Origin: Berberis thunbergii
Lineage: Eukaryota > Streptophyta > Magnoliopsida > Ranunculales > Berberidaceae
DNA length: 64,000 nucleotides
Direction of reading: 5' to 3'
NCBI GenBank assembly: GCA_003290165.1
Contig: QNQO01000544.1
Coordinates: 62,001 to 126,000, forward strand
Shown: piece by piece, positions 23,285 through 35,687 of the stretch
How positions within the stretch are numbered: the first letter of the stretch is position 1
Layout: each line of letters starts with the position of its first letter
Made by a program: the position numbers and the translations under genes
Notes under the pieces: generated by a model
What the model was told of the DNA's origin: nothing
Database searches by the model: none
The model's input: only the letters and a program-made list of their open reading frames with translations

Positions 23285-25523
23285 TCTGGCTTAATAACAG
23301 GACAAACTCTTTGTAATATTTATTTTTAATATAATAGCTATAGTTCTTACCAAAAATAAAAAAATCACATTAAAAAATAATAACCTTTTAAAAAAAATTC
23401 ATCTCCGGAACTCTTACAATCGCCCTTCATTGTCCCTTCCAAACCACCAAGCTTCCATGTAGAGCAACATTCAAGTAGGTCCTGGCAAACCATATAAACC
23501 ACTTGCTAAATCAATGAATGTGCAACTCAATGATACCACACATCTAGCAACAAAATTTGTGTGATTTCAAGATGAAGAACTTTAAAGGCTTTTATTCTAA
23601 CTTCCCTATCGTGAAACCCTTAATTTTCTTCATCGTCTTCATATACACTCTAGGTATATAAGGTGGGGATCGATAGACAAAAGACTTTTAACCAAAAGAA
23701 GTTATACGTGCCTATTTCATTCACCTAAAAATTTTAGAATAAGTTGATATTTTCGGGCTGGAACTTGATGCAATGGATGCAGTTGGAAGAACCGAAAGAC
23801 AGACCTTCACAGTTGGATGCAGGAGCTGCCAGTCCTCTGTTTTGTTTGAACTTCCATTAGATGGAGTTTATTAGTTTCCGATGCATTCCTAGAGAATATA
23901 ATGAACTTGCGCATGCTTTGACTTTCAGTGTAGATCTGTTGACATTGAGACTTGAGATTAGTTTTAGTTTTTTAGTTAATGAAATTTATGATCATAATAT
24001 ATTTAGGTTAATATATTATTGACGCTGACAACCAACAATTATAATTTTTCTTCAATGTATTACTGAATTTAAAAAGTAGCCTAGATGGAATAGAGTAGGC
24101 CAGCACGAGCACGCACGACACTGTACCACACGAACATTGCATGCTCAAAATATCAAAATTTGTGGGTAAAAAACGGAATGGTTATGTGCCTCCAAAATCA
24201 CAAGGTCAAACCATGTGTCATCCATCAATATAAGCACAATCTACCGACCCATCATAACATTCCCTATGATAATAATGTGCTTAGTGCCTCTCTCTTTCTC
24301 TTTTGTGCCGGCCTTCATATTTAAAAATGAATAAAACCACATATAATGAGTCAACTCTTCAATTCATTCAAGTGAATGACACCACTCAAAGTGACGAGTT
24401 CCAGAGCTCATTGAATCAAAAACCTTTTTTTTTTTTGTTTTCAACTGAGAAGTCTTTTCCAATTGAGAGGATTTCATTTCCTTGGTTTAGATAGAGTTGA
24501 GAAAGAATTGAAAATAGAAATGGTTTATCTCTCTAGAAAGTTTAAAAACTCATTTCTACATGTGATATGCAACCTTTAATTTGTTTGGTTTCTGCCACTA
24601 GATATGGGCACCACCGTGACAACAACTACACTCAACCTCCTTTCTTTAAATACTTTGGTTACTGGATTTGTAACCAGAATAATAATTTGATTAATTTGCT
24701 AATGAATAGTATTCCAACGGAAAAGCATTTACATGTACTGTGTAGGGCAATTTTCTTCAATTAATCAATAAGTATTAACATTATAGAACTAATGAAGAAG
24801 ACAACAACATTTTCTTGTATAAATGAACCCAAGACATGAAACTCTCCATCTTTTATTCTTTGAAATAAAATTCTAGAGAGCATTGGAAGACAAACTGACT
24901 GAAGAAACATCCACAAAACAAAAGGAAAGAGAAAGCCAGTGAGGTTGGGGACCCAACACACCATATGCAAGTAACTATAATATATCAAGTTATCAACAAA
25001 GACAGCCACAATAAGAAGTGAGATGGGGGTGAAAAAGACAGCAAAGAAGACCACAACTTGGGGAGGATCAATTTGCTCAAACCAACAGTGAAGTTGATTG
25101 ATTCTTCTTCCTCTTCATGAACGTGACATTCATTGCTCACGACGCCTGATCTCTCCACCTCCCAAACTTTCAACCCTCCCAGACCCCACTGGTTGTAATT
25201 ATATTTCCAAATTTCCAATATAAAACACCACAAAGTTTTGTAATAATTCCCACTAAATCATACGAGTGACTACACCAAACACTTGTCTCCTCCAAACTTG
25301 GCTTAGGTTATGCAAACTCGAGTTACACAAATGTTAACGATAGTTGCGAGTTCAAAATGCCCTGGGACATTAGTGCCCCTCATGAATTCCATACCGTCAT
25401 TGTCAAGGGAGGTTACTGAAAGGAGGGACGGATGAGGGAAAGGTTAAGTTGGAGAGTGAGGACACTGCATGGCAGTTGATGCGTCCAAATTTGAGCTCAT
25501 GTGAATCTTACTTGCAAAACAAA
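23285..25523. other. Spacer without a supported gene
   Basis: This is AT-rich. A hydrophobic minus-strand frame at 24761-25090 has no ATG and no recognised family. Nothing else stands out. Confidence 0.5.
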
Positions 25524-26010
25524 GGTTAGGCTATCAAAGACCACCTGTTTGGTGGCCAAATGCAATCCGATGCTCAAGTCAGTAACTCTGTTGAAAATTG
25601 AAATTAATCTAGACTCAAATTAAAATTGCATATATTTGTCGAATGTTCCGTTTACCTTATATAGTGATCGTTATTAATTTTTTGCGTGACTTAAGCATGT
25701 GAAGCTCAACAGAGAGACTTGTTCTTTGTAACAGTTACCTCCTTTATGAAGATGCACCCTTGAGAAAGTAACTCCCTCCATGACTATTTTTCTCTGTAAT
25801 GTTCATCATCTTTAAAGGAGAGCTTTGTCGAACCTAGATTTGAACTTCTGACTATGATTTGTTCTGACAAACCCTTTTTGAACTTTAATAATTGGATTCG
25901 CCCTTTTTGAGTTTTGTGAATTGGTGCGATTTTGAGATACTTAGTCCTCGTGATAGGCAATTTTTGTCACGTGTATGCTTGCAATAATAGTCTTATTTAA
26001 TGTATCATCG
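25524..26010 (+). mobile_element. Solo-LTR-like fragment, Tat-related family (copy 2)
   Basis: It follows the 43895-44410 LTR landmark by landmark: GTTAG-CTATCAA, GTGGCC-AA-GCA-TCCGATGCT-AAGTCA, TAACTCTGTTG, TTAAAATTGCATA, GTGACTTAAGCATGTGA and an ending near ATGTATCATC. No matching internal retrotransposon region adjoins it on either side, so it is probably a solo LTR. No target duplication was found. Confidence 0.65.
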
Positions 26011-28911
26011 GTAGTAGAAGAAACCATGGGCGTACAAAGCCATACCAGTCTAGTCCAATGGACCGGACTTGAGTAAGTCCATGAACATTGGCCCAAGTCC
26101 AGAATTCAGACTTGAACCAAAGACGTCATTAACTACCAGTCTTAGGGAACTACAGAATGGTGAATGATATAACCCCTTCTTTCGACATATCGATCCAGGA
26201 ATAAGCAGGCTAAATAAGTTACAAACAATCAAAACCACCAAGTAATATAACGCAAGAGCTAATATACTCTTTCCAGCTCATTGAGAGCAACACAATCAAA
26301 TGCAAAAAAGAGCCTGCTTTTCCCCCCTCATTGTAGGCTCCATGAAAATGGTCCAAGAGTGGGTTCACTGAGCCCATTTAATAATGAGCAACATCATATG
26401 GCTGAAAATTCCCTGGCTGCCTACTTTGCAATCCAAACCTGTCATTTAATCAGGGTGCCAACCAAAAACAAGTTCGACTAACATTTTACCCTGAAACATG
26501 CTCTGACAATGTGCAGATTCCCTAATAAAATCCCACAATGTGCAGAACGAACTGGTAATATTGCAAGTAAAAACAAACAGAAACTAGTAAATTCATAAGA
26601 AAATTTCCTGATGGTATCTGAACAACCAGTCTAACCTGCATATTAAGATAAACAAGTCCCCTAACATGCATCCAAAAAGCGCATGTTTTCTTAAATATGT
26701 AATTATTTTAACAGAATACATCTCACGGAAGAATAAAGTTTTAAACAGAAAGAAAGATGGGTGAATCCACATTTTCCCTACAGAATAAGTGGTATCAGTC
26801 AGCAATATCAACTCACTATATAACACAAGCAAAGAGGATGCCGAAATAGGGAGAATGAGGGTTGCAGGAAAACAAAACTCAGATTTAACCATGATCACTT
26901 TTGACTGTGTTGAACTTGGGCTCAGCAATTAGATATACTTCTTCTGCACCAAAAAAACAATGAACAGCAATGTGCATTTTGCAGAGACAGTCCATGCAAC
27001 AAAAAGCTAAAGCAGAAATACAACATAGTATAGAATTAAACGAGAACCGTGCTTTGCCAAACATGGCATAGGCATTTTTCAGCACACGTGCCCAAGTGGA
27101 TTGAGTTTAACAAGAGACTCGTCGACCATAAAAAAAAGACTCAACTAGAAACAAAAAATCAACATGCACCTGTGATATAATCAAATCTTAAGTGGTTATC
27201 TTTAGAACTCGACTTCCACCAAATAAAAGAATTTGAAATCACAAGCATGGTTTTACTTTCTAGTTGAAGGGGTCCCAATGTTGTTGCAAAACAAAGAAAC
27301 TCACATTTCTTGCTCCATAAAAGCTAAAGCTTTTGTTGAAGTGAATGATGGTCTTGGTTTGACTCAAAATAAGAGCCATAATAATGGACCACTTGGTGGT
27401 GGAAGACAGTGTTCCACATATTTCAACTTTCTTTTTCCATTACGTGGATCATATGAGAATCCAAGGACCATGCCTTTTATCCGACGACTTGCATTCATGC
27501 CAAACACGTCACAAGAACATCTGAATCAAAACTCACAAGCCTATTCAAGCCTCTTTGCTCGCTGACACATAATAAAACGACGCAATGCTCACGTAAACGT
27601 GTGCACGTACGCAGGTACCATGGGACGAATAACCATTCAATCAAAATTATGCCAAAGCATGACTGAAGAACTTGGGGTTTTGTGCACACAAAGAATGATT
27701 CACAAAATAAGATTACTCGGTCTTTCTGAGACCCTAGTTGCTCTTGATGGATTAAAGTCAGACTGGAAACTTTGATTTTTGAAGGCTGTATTAGAGCTCT
27801 CTGTGGAGCTAATGAGATGGGCTTTTTCAGTGAGATATTAGGTGCATTTTTTATTGGACCCACCATTTGACATCTTTTTTTCTGGTTATCAATAGACAAG
27901 CTCAGTGGCTAATGACCTGGCCAGAACCTATATGATAGATCACTTGTTCTGGAAGATTTGTCCTATTTTCAACTACATGGCATGACTTGAGGTAGGGAAA
28001 AAATCTTCTAAATTAATGCAAATAGATGTACCATTTTTTAAGGCTCGCCTCATTGGGAAAGAGAGGGGCAGAGGGGAGTCAGAGTTCAAGATGGATAGCT
28101 GATTTATACAAGATAAGGCTCTGAAGTTTCTGACTTCTACCTAAGTTGGGATGTGAGACACCAGAATGAGATCAAAGAGTTCAGAACTAAGTTCTTATTG
28201 GAATGTCTGTCATCTCTGAAACTAAACTAAAATGGTGACACTACACAAAAAACTATAAAAGACGAAAGATCCAATCTCTTATAGCACCTAGAAGTCTCGT
28301 AACATGACAACAAAGATCCAATTACGAAGCAGGTTTCATAAACTCTAAAAGACGAAATTCCTCAGACTTACTAAAAATGATGCTCCAAACCATTTGGAAA
28401 AGATTACCCCCTATCTAGCTGAAGATCGGTAAAAATCACATGGGTCTGAACATCTCTTAACAGCTATGTAGTCAGACGGCAGACACCTTCATCGCCTAGC
28501 ATAGGCTATACCTAAATGTTAAAAATAAATAAAAATTGTCAAAGGCGCTGGCCGAGATGGGAATAGGAGACCTTTCTTGCACACACAGAACAAGATTTTG
28601 CAAGTGATTTCAACTTTTTCCAATGTGTTTAGTTGAAAAATAGAAGTTAAGTTACACATTCAAGTCTGACTCCGTGTAGGAGTGCTTCACGTGTAAGATT
28701 ATTTTGCCAACATGTCCAAATGAAACTGGGCTTTACTTTTTTATGGTAATTGTTTGTGCCAAAATCTCATGTTGAGCTTTGAGTCATCTACTCAATCAAA
28801 ACCTAAAAAGAAATAAGAAATTTAGCTAAAGACCTCATTTATAAAAGTTGTGGATAAAATCCAACCCCAACTCGTGTTTCTCATTAACCTAACTAATACT
28901 TGAACAATGTT
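26011..28911. other. Spacer without a supported gene
   Basis: Several open frames of 60-135 codons occur on both strands, but none shows a domain, splice structure or family motif. I cannot identify an element here. Confidence 0.45.
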
Positions 28912-29668
28912 CAAGGTTGTCAAAGCGTAAATCGAATGGAAAAGCGTTTCAAAACTGAATCGGGATTAAAATCATGAATCGTATGATTCAAGTTAAAATA
29001 TAACATATCAAATTATAGACACGTCGTAAATGTCAATATTTGGTTCTCGACAACCTAACTAGCTCCCTTCTTTGTTAATATATATTTCCTTCCTATTTAA
29101 GTTTTAATTGATATTATTAGTTTTCAAATATTTAAAATCCAGTCCAGTAAATCTTTCTATTGAAGACCACTAAAGACCAAACATTGAAACTTCGAGCCAA
29201 ACTTATTCGAAACTTGGACCCAAGTTGAAAGCCCTATTGAGGTATTTGAAACTTCGGCCAAATGTTTCAAAAGCCCAAAAGGACCCATTTACTTTTCAAC
29301 CCTAAACACCAGTAAGGATTCCATCTTGAAACACAGTTGCCGCTACTGCTGAACTTTATATGTTGGACTTGCACATTGCAACGTAGAAGCATGGGTGATG
29401 GAAGTAGGTATGCCCCATCATCTTCTCTATTTTCTCACGCCTCTCTTTGGTCTCTCCTCTTTTAATCTTCTTCAAATCAGAGATCCAAATTTGATGAGGT
29501 CACGAGACTCGTGCAATTCAATAAAATCGCGACTTTGCGACATGATTCACAGTGAGTCGTATGATTCAGCTTAGTTACGACTCAGCTATGCAAGTCAAAT
29601 CGTAGTGGTTAGGATACTACTTTATTTGCAAGTCAAATCGTACGATTGAAACAATTTTAACAACAGTG
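28912..29668. mobile_element. Candidate hAT-like non-autonomous element, degenerate
   Basis: The left end is CAAGGTTGTCAAAGCG, and the right end on the minus strand reads CACTGTTGTTAAAATTG. The interior has repeated TCGTACGATT-, GATTCA- and CGACTC-type motifs near both ends, as in hAT subterminal regions. No 8-bp duplication is convincing, so this remains tentative. Confidence 0.35.
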
Positions 29669-30076
29669 GTTATTTTACACAAAATTTTGTTCCAACATAT
29701 TTTTAAGAATGAAGCCTATATGACTTTGCCTCTTCATCACCTCATTTTTTGTAATTCCACTTCTACCCCTATTTTCCCTTCTAAGGGCACCACTACCTCC
29801 ACCTCCTCCGTTCAATTTTTACAAAGCATATATGTTTAAAATTTAATCATAGTCATATATTACAAAAATAAATAATTAATCAAAATGACGTAAATTTGTA
29901 ATTATATAAATCTACTAATTATCTGCCAAGCTATTTAAGAAGAAACTAAAAGAAAATTGTAGATTGTTTTAACATCCAAACTACCAAGACAAAAGCAAAA
30001 TAGATGTCATACTTAACAGGAAGAACCAACCTACCTATCCCACTAACCCATAAAGGTAAACCGTATTACTTTACAC

Positions 30077-31204
30077 TAAGGGTGGGCATTTAGGACCGAA
30101 AGCCCGAACCGAACCGATCGGGTCGATTCGGATCGGTTTTTATTAATTATAAATGTTTCGGTTTTAAAAGCCCGACCTGGCCCGAAGTTTCTGGTCCGGG
30201 CCTCGGTTTCCATTTCTGAAGCCCATCGGGTAACCGACCCGGCCCGACTCCTCAACTCCCTGTGCAACACTCCACGTGTGCCTTTCTTTTGCCTTTTCTT
30301 CTTCTGTGCAACCGCAGGCTTTAGTGCCCAACAATGGTTCAATTCAACCCAAAATAACAAAATGGAGAGAGCGGGGAGACGAGAGGGACAGAGATGGAGA
30401 GAGCAGGGAGAGAGCAAACGAGGGTTGGGAGACGAGAGGGACAGAGATGGAGAGAGCAGAGAGACACAAGGGACTTATGAGGGCGAGAGCGAGGAGACCA
30501 TTATGCAGATTTTGTTAAAGAATAGAAGAAGAATGCGGTGTTTGATGGTGTTGATGGTGCGGTGTTTGGCGATTGATGGTGATGTTGCGGTGTTTGGCGG
30601 TCAATGATGCGGTGTTTGGCGGTCTGATGATGCGGTGTTTGGATGCTGATGGTGTTCGATGCGATGATGATGCTGATGGTGTTCAATGCGATGGAGAACT
30701 CAACAGATTTTGCCATCTTCTCCGTTTGAATGAAGAAATCAACAGTAGCTCTATCTTCTCAGATGTTCAAACTATGACAAAGCCTGAGAAATCAAACCAT
30801 TAGGCTGGATCTCGGATCTCAGATGTTTGGCCACACACAGTCAGTTTGAATGGAGAAATATGAGATCCAGCCTGATGGTTTGATTTGTTTTAGATCTCAT
30901 ATTGTTTTCTTCTTCTTCTTAATGTACTGAGTGAATGAGTGAGTGGTTTGTTGCTGGTTGGGTGGTGGTGTAGATGAGAGATGAGAGTTGTTGATGCTTC
31001 TTTTACTGCTCTATATTTGAGATCCCAGCTTTCTCACATCTGAAACGAGACCGGCCCAACCCGACTCGAGAATTCCGTTAACCGAGATCCGGTTAACCGG
31101 CCTTATTCGGTCCGATCTCGATTTTCAAATTTCAGTTTTAAAAAATTCGGTCCGGGCTTTGGTTTTTGGTTTTGGGGTCGGTTACCCGGACTTGCCCAAC
31201 CCTA
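30077..31204. mobile_element. hAT-type non-autonomous transposon
   Basis: The left end TAAGGGTGGGCA and the inverse of the right end TAGGGTTGGGCA form short imperfect terminal inverted repeats. CTTTACAC flanks both sides exactly (30069-30076 and 31205-31212), the 8-bp duplication of hAT elements. The two subterminal regions are rich in repeated CCGAACC, CCCGAC, GGTCCGG and GGTTACC words. The centre holds tandem repeats (53-bp units at 30374 and 30427; GCGGTGTTTGG words at 30559-30640). No transposase is present. Confidence 0.87.
30374..30461 (+). repeat. Two 53-bp-spaced repeats inside the hAT element
   Basis: The word GGGAGACGAGAGGGACAGAG, continuing through ATGGAGAGAGCAG, occurs at 30374 and 30427. 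The surrounding purine-rich sequence opens frames in several phases without any protein signal. Confidence 0.7.
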
Positions 31205-31212
31205 CTTTACAC

Positions 31213-32409
31213 AGAAGATATTTCTAGAAGGGCCACTTTGTACAAACAAAAATACTCCACATCAAGAGGATTATGCCAATATATTGTAGACCAAATAAAG
31301 GAAGTCATGATTGAAGTGCGTGAAAATCGTGTAGATTTGTCAAGCATAATCATAAACTTCCAAAGAAGTTGTGAGGTTCGGTTATTGGTGCTCTCAGTCA
31401 AAAAGCCAAAAATGTCAAATACACATAACGATGGAAGTTCAGCATCAACAACAAGCTGAATCCAATTTGTTCCGACAACAATCAAACGTTTCACCAAAAT
31501 CCACATCACTACAAACAACCTCCCCTAGTCCATATGAATTCTACACATGTGGGAGGAGAAATGGGAAGGCCGAGTGGGATGGGGACTAGGAGGAGAGGGA
31601 AGAGAGACATTAGGGTTGAAGTGGTACATATCTTTCTGATTTGGTTTGAAGGAATTGAGGAAATGAAAATCGTGAGTTTAGGTTTTATTATTATTATTAT
31701 TTTAATACATAGCAATAAATCGGGGAATCGGCTGGACCGATTAATAGGTGTCCACTAAACCCCAATCGGTTTCACCCAAATCAGTTCGGTCAAACCCGAA
31801 TTGTGATTAATCGGCGATTTTTCGCCGCATTAATAACTTAGCCCACAACCGACGACGAACACCAAAACTTCCATTGTGAAATTAGGTCTCAGCCAGCAGA
31901 TCATCATCAGATCAAATCAGTACCCACCATTACTGCCGAATTAGCTAACCCACCACCACCATCAACCACTACCACCAAAGTAGCCAACCCACAACCAGAT
32001 TTCACCTCCTCTCGTCTCAAATTCACATCTGATCAAACAACAAACCCACCACCACCGCTAGATCAGTCAATGACCGACAAGATCCACCACCTTCACGATG
32101 GTTGTGTTGATTGAGAAAAGAAAAGCTCCGACAAGATCTACCGCCGAAAATTCAACGAGATCTACCACCTTCATGGTGGTTGTGTCAATTGAGAAAAGAG
32201 GATCTCCGACAAGGTGATTTTATTGATTGAAAAGAATAAGCCGTCTCTGTCCATAAGGAAGGGAGGAAGGTGGTTTTGTTGAGTTCAAAAGGAGATAATC
32301 TAGAAAATAATAAAGAAGGTAGAAAGGGTAAAATGGTTTCTTCTAAAAATTTTGATTTTGATTGGGATGTAGATAAAATCGCTTCTAAATTGACTACTGT
32401 TATAAATAG
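31213..32409. other. Spacer with low-complexity sequence
   Basis: An (ATT)n run lies near 31686. From 31860 to 32170 the plus strand is rich in CCACCA and ACC words, and a similar phrase (TTCA-GATGGTTGTGT-ATTGAGAAAAGA) is repeated about 70 bases apart near 32093 and 32170. I see no supported gene. Confidence 0.4.
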
Positions 32410-33217
32410 TGTAGTCAAGGCAACCATTTAGACGCGCCTCAAGGCGTTTTTACAAAATTCTCCTCAAAGTGAGGCAACGCGATGCGGTGAAATGAGGCGT
32501 CTGCCTCAAACCGCCTTGCCCCCCCTCAGCCGCCTCACGACCTCAGCCCAAAAATGGTTGCAGCCAGCCTGATTGCAACCCATTTGCAGCCCAATTGCAG
32601 CAAAAAGAGGTTGCAACCCACTCTATAATAGAGTGTTATGTTTCATAGTGTAATATTTGATAAATTTGATATAAAAAAAAACATTTTTAAGTTTTGATAA
32701 ATTTATCACTTTTTTATTATTTTTTGGAGAAAACATATTTTGATCAGTCTATGATCAACATCAACCTTGATTTTTCATAGAATGGTTTAATGATTTTATG
32801 CTTTTGTAATACTAATAGGAATCATACTTGTGAATTTTTACCACCATTCCAACAATTCTTCTAACAAATGCTCAATATTTTCTAGTTTTTATTCTTTCAA
32901 GATTATTGATTTTTAATAATTTAGTGGATGTTTGCAAGTTACTCGACAGTCGACACTTATGTAGTGCATTTTTTCGCTATGCTATATAACTTTATTACAT
33001 TTCCATCTCAATTCTAGGTAGTTGTATCACTTTTTGTATATATTTGCTTATGATACTTATCAAAATGATGATGTATACTATGCTGATATGTTTCAATTTA
33101 TTATAAAAAAAATCTTTAGAAAATATTAAGACCGCCTCACTTCTCGTCCGTCTCGCCTCACGCCTCAGGCGTTTTCATGCCCGTCTGCCTTGCCTCTGCT
33201 TCAACGCCTTAACTACA
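32410..33217. mobile_element. Probable hAT-like non-autonomous element
   Basis: The left end TGTAGTCAAGGC and the inverse right end TGTAGTTAAGGC match at 11 of 12 bases. Both subterminal zones are packed with GCCTCA, GCCTC and GGCG words: plus strand near 32430-32540, and 33130-33205 at the other end. The middle is AT-rich. No intact 8-bp duplication is visible. Confidence 0.6.
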
Positions 33218-33283
33218 ATGGTAATAAATCCCCAAAAAGAAAATTTACCCCAATTGGCGGGGTGAACAAGAGAATGAATTGTA

Positions 33284-33569
33284 ATGTGTTTGGTTGTGTG
33301 AAGATTCCATAGAAATCATTGTGCCTACCTAGGTAGCGTTGCTCAAGTGTGTTTCTCAATAGAAGAACTCCATTTCTCAACATAAAATTAGCTCATTGTC
33401 ATGCATGGGAATCAAACTCCTCCCCCCTAAATTTTTATTCCCATAGAGTTGAACTCCCACCGTTGATAAAAATCAACTATGGTCCCCACATTTTGATCAA
33501 GTTGGCCTTAGAAATACGTGATCCCCCAAAGATTCCATGGAATTCAACTCCATGCAACCAAACACACCC
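33284..33569. mobile_element. Tourist-like MITE remnant (second copy)
   Basis: The left side has TGTGTTTGGTTG and the right side ends in CATGCAACCAAACACACCC, the same terminal words as the 948-1193 element. The flanks are TAA (left) and TTA (right). The left tip has lost its GGG, and the inner part is diverged. Confidence 0.6.
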
Positions 33570-33790
33570 TTAGTTTCTTATCTTGGAACATAAGAGGTTC
33601 GGCGTTGGTACTTGGTACGAAAGAAGGCTTTTGTCAAGTACCAAACCAAAAGATTTGCAGAAAGACACACCACTATAGAGGAGTGTTTGGGAAGGTGGTT
33701 GACCACACTAGGGCCATTTGAGCGAACAGGGAATGTGGTTAATTTACTTTCAGTTCAGGAGGAAGTTATTGGCTACAAAATCCTAAGTTT
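33563..33790 (+). pseudogene. Possible LINE endonuclease start fragment
   Basis: One frame contains FLSWNIRGS. This resembles the SWN.RG start of the endonuclease domain in plant LINE ORF2, and the match is only about ten residues. The next bases do not continue the domain clearly. Treat this as a hint only. Confidence 0.25.
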
Positions 33791-35687
33791 ATAACATGTG
33801 ACTTCATGGGATACAATGACCTTAATCATATCTGTGATTTTTTTTATCATCTTATTTTTTGTGTGAAAAGGTAATCTTTCCTATTGCAAATCAAATCGAA
33901 ATTTGAAATAAAATGAACCCCAATAAAGGACTAAAATGCCTAAGTGGAGTCGAGACTGTAAGAGAGATTGAGTACCCAACCCAACCCTGCTACCAAGGTC
34001 CACATCGTCTCCCTCACGCACGTACGACCTGCCTATGCAACCATATTCCAATCCTTGCCTCCCCCCCTTCCCTCAGGAAGAACCCTCATCGTCATTGGAC
34101 AAGTTTCAACTTTCCAAGGGGCTTGATATCAGGTCCAACCGCGAGATTGACTCGTCATCAGAGTCTGACAGATCCATATCTCAGAGTTCTCAGACCCAAC
34201 GATCCTCTTCTTCCAGTAAATTCTCCAGCCTTGCCTCCGAACTTGCTATCTCCATCATTGTGAACCACCACGAAGTTGCCTTTAGTTAAATACTATCCCA
34301 TGTATATCTGAGGTATTAGAACTACCTGAGACAATTGCAAACTGCGGATTCAGTTGCACTTGCATCAATGGAACAGTTTTATTATGCTAGGGAAAAAATA
34401 GGACCCCAATAATCGCCATCTCAATTCCCAAATGGACCCAAAGCTTCCCAGGAGAAACCTTCGAGGGTCTAAAGCCACACTTTGAAGATCCCTGATTCTG
34501 GATGATGAACTGCCCAGGCCCACAAACTGACAAACACCTTCAGACCCATCTGGGCCTGTCTAACTCCTGCTCCCTTCTAAGCCTGCTCTAAATCCTAACC
34601 TTGAATCAGGTCCCCAGCCTAGAGCAGTTCATGAATTATGTAGCTCCTCAGGTCTAAAATCAATACCCACAGATGATTCCAATTCACCTCCCAAAGATTC
34701 TCCAATTTCTGCCACTGTTGTGAGCGTCTTTAATAATCTAAGGGCCGCCACTTTCTCTCGAGATACCTGCTGATGAGTGATGACCTCTGGACACTCTACC
34801 TGAGACTACTTTTTGGGATTAGAAACAAACTTGTCATGAAATCACCCCCCCAACATGCTTGACCACAAGATTTAACTGTGATCAAGCCAGCCTCCTTTGT
34901 CAAAAAAAATTCCCACTGCTTTGTCAACTTATCACATTCATAGTTGGGATAACCATGGTATTTTAACTTAGTTCCAATAAGAGTGTGATGGTCAATGATA
35001 GAAAAGCCACATAATCAAACACACAACGTTTCGCTGATTAAAAATAATAATAATCTTTACCATTACAAAAAATAACCCACATAAGCTCAATGAAAGTGTA
35101 TGAAACACGAGGATTAAATCAAAACAGGAAAACAAGGATGTGGCAAATTTACATGCTTCAAAAAGTAGGGTTTTCAAGAACCACTATCATTTCTGCCCAT
35201 TTGAAATATGAAAGCCAAGACTAATAAGCTATGAATAAAAAACATGTCCATCTAGTTTAATAAAAAAAAACACGTCGATCTAGTTTAAAACATCTAACCA
35301 ATCACGCGTCTACCTATAAATCCATACCGGACAAAGATCTGAGATAAACTGTTTATGTACTTATAGCACCTCACTTTGAACATGGATCAACGTGGCATTA
35401 AGTTTACGTCAGTGAAATAAACCATTCAGTTTAACAAACGTAGCAAGTAGGCATCTTAAGAACTAAAAGCAAACTGTAACATGAGAAGACGCAGTTGCAC
35501 AAATAGAAGGATCTTTCAAATGGAACCTTAATAACCTTATAGATTTCACACTATTACAAACCAATATATATATATATATATAATGAACAGCTACCAAAAC
35601 TGGAAAAAAAAAATTCAGAATACAGGACTTACTTCAAGGTAATTGATCGTTTTAATGAAAATATAAATCTCACAGTGGCCCTTAAGC
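33790..35687. other. Spacer and 3' flank of the MAM33 gene
   Basis: A Ser/Pro-rich frame occurs at 33913-34289 (SSSESDRSIS and similar in one phase), without recognised domains. The final few hundred bases before 35688 probably include the 3' UTR of the minus-strand gene. A (TA)n run lies near 35565-35580. Confidence 0.4.

Noticed and set aside
24761..25090. Hydrophobic minus-strand frame that could be a membrane protein
   Set aside because: The frame has no ATG (it opens after a TGA and starts at GTG), there is no recognised family, and the neighbouring frame is equally open.
26593..27899. Several frames of 66-134 codons between 26.6 and 27.9 kb
   Set aside because: No domain, no consistent splice signals and no family pattern; they are expected by chance in this length.
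33913..34289. Pro/Ser-rich plus-strand frames considered as a host gene or LINE ORF1
   Set aside because: No zinc knuckle, no known domain and no exon borders; two phases are open together, typical of low-complexity sequence.
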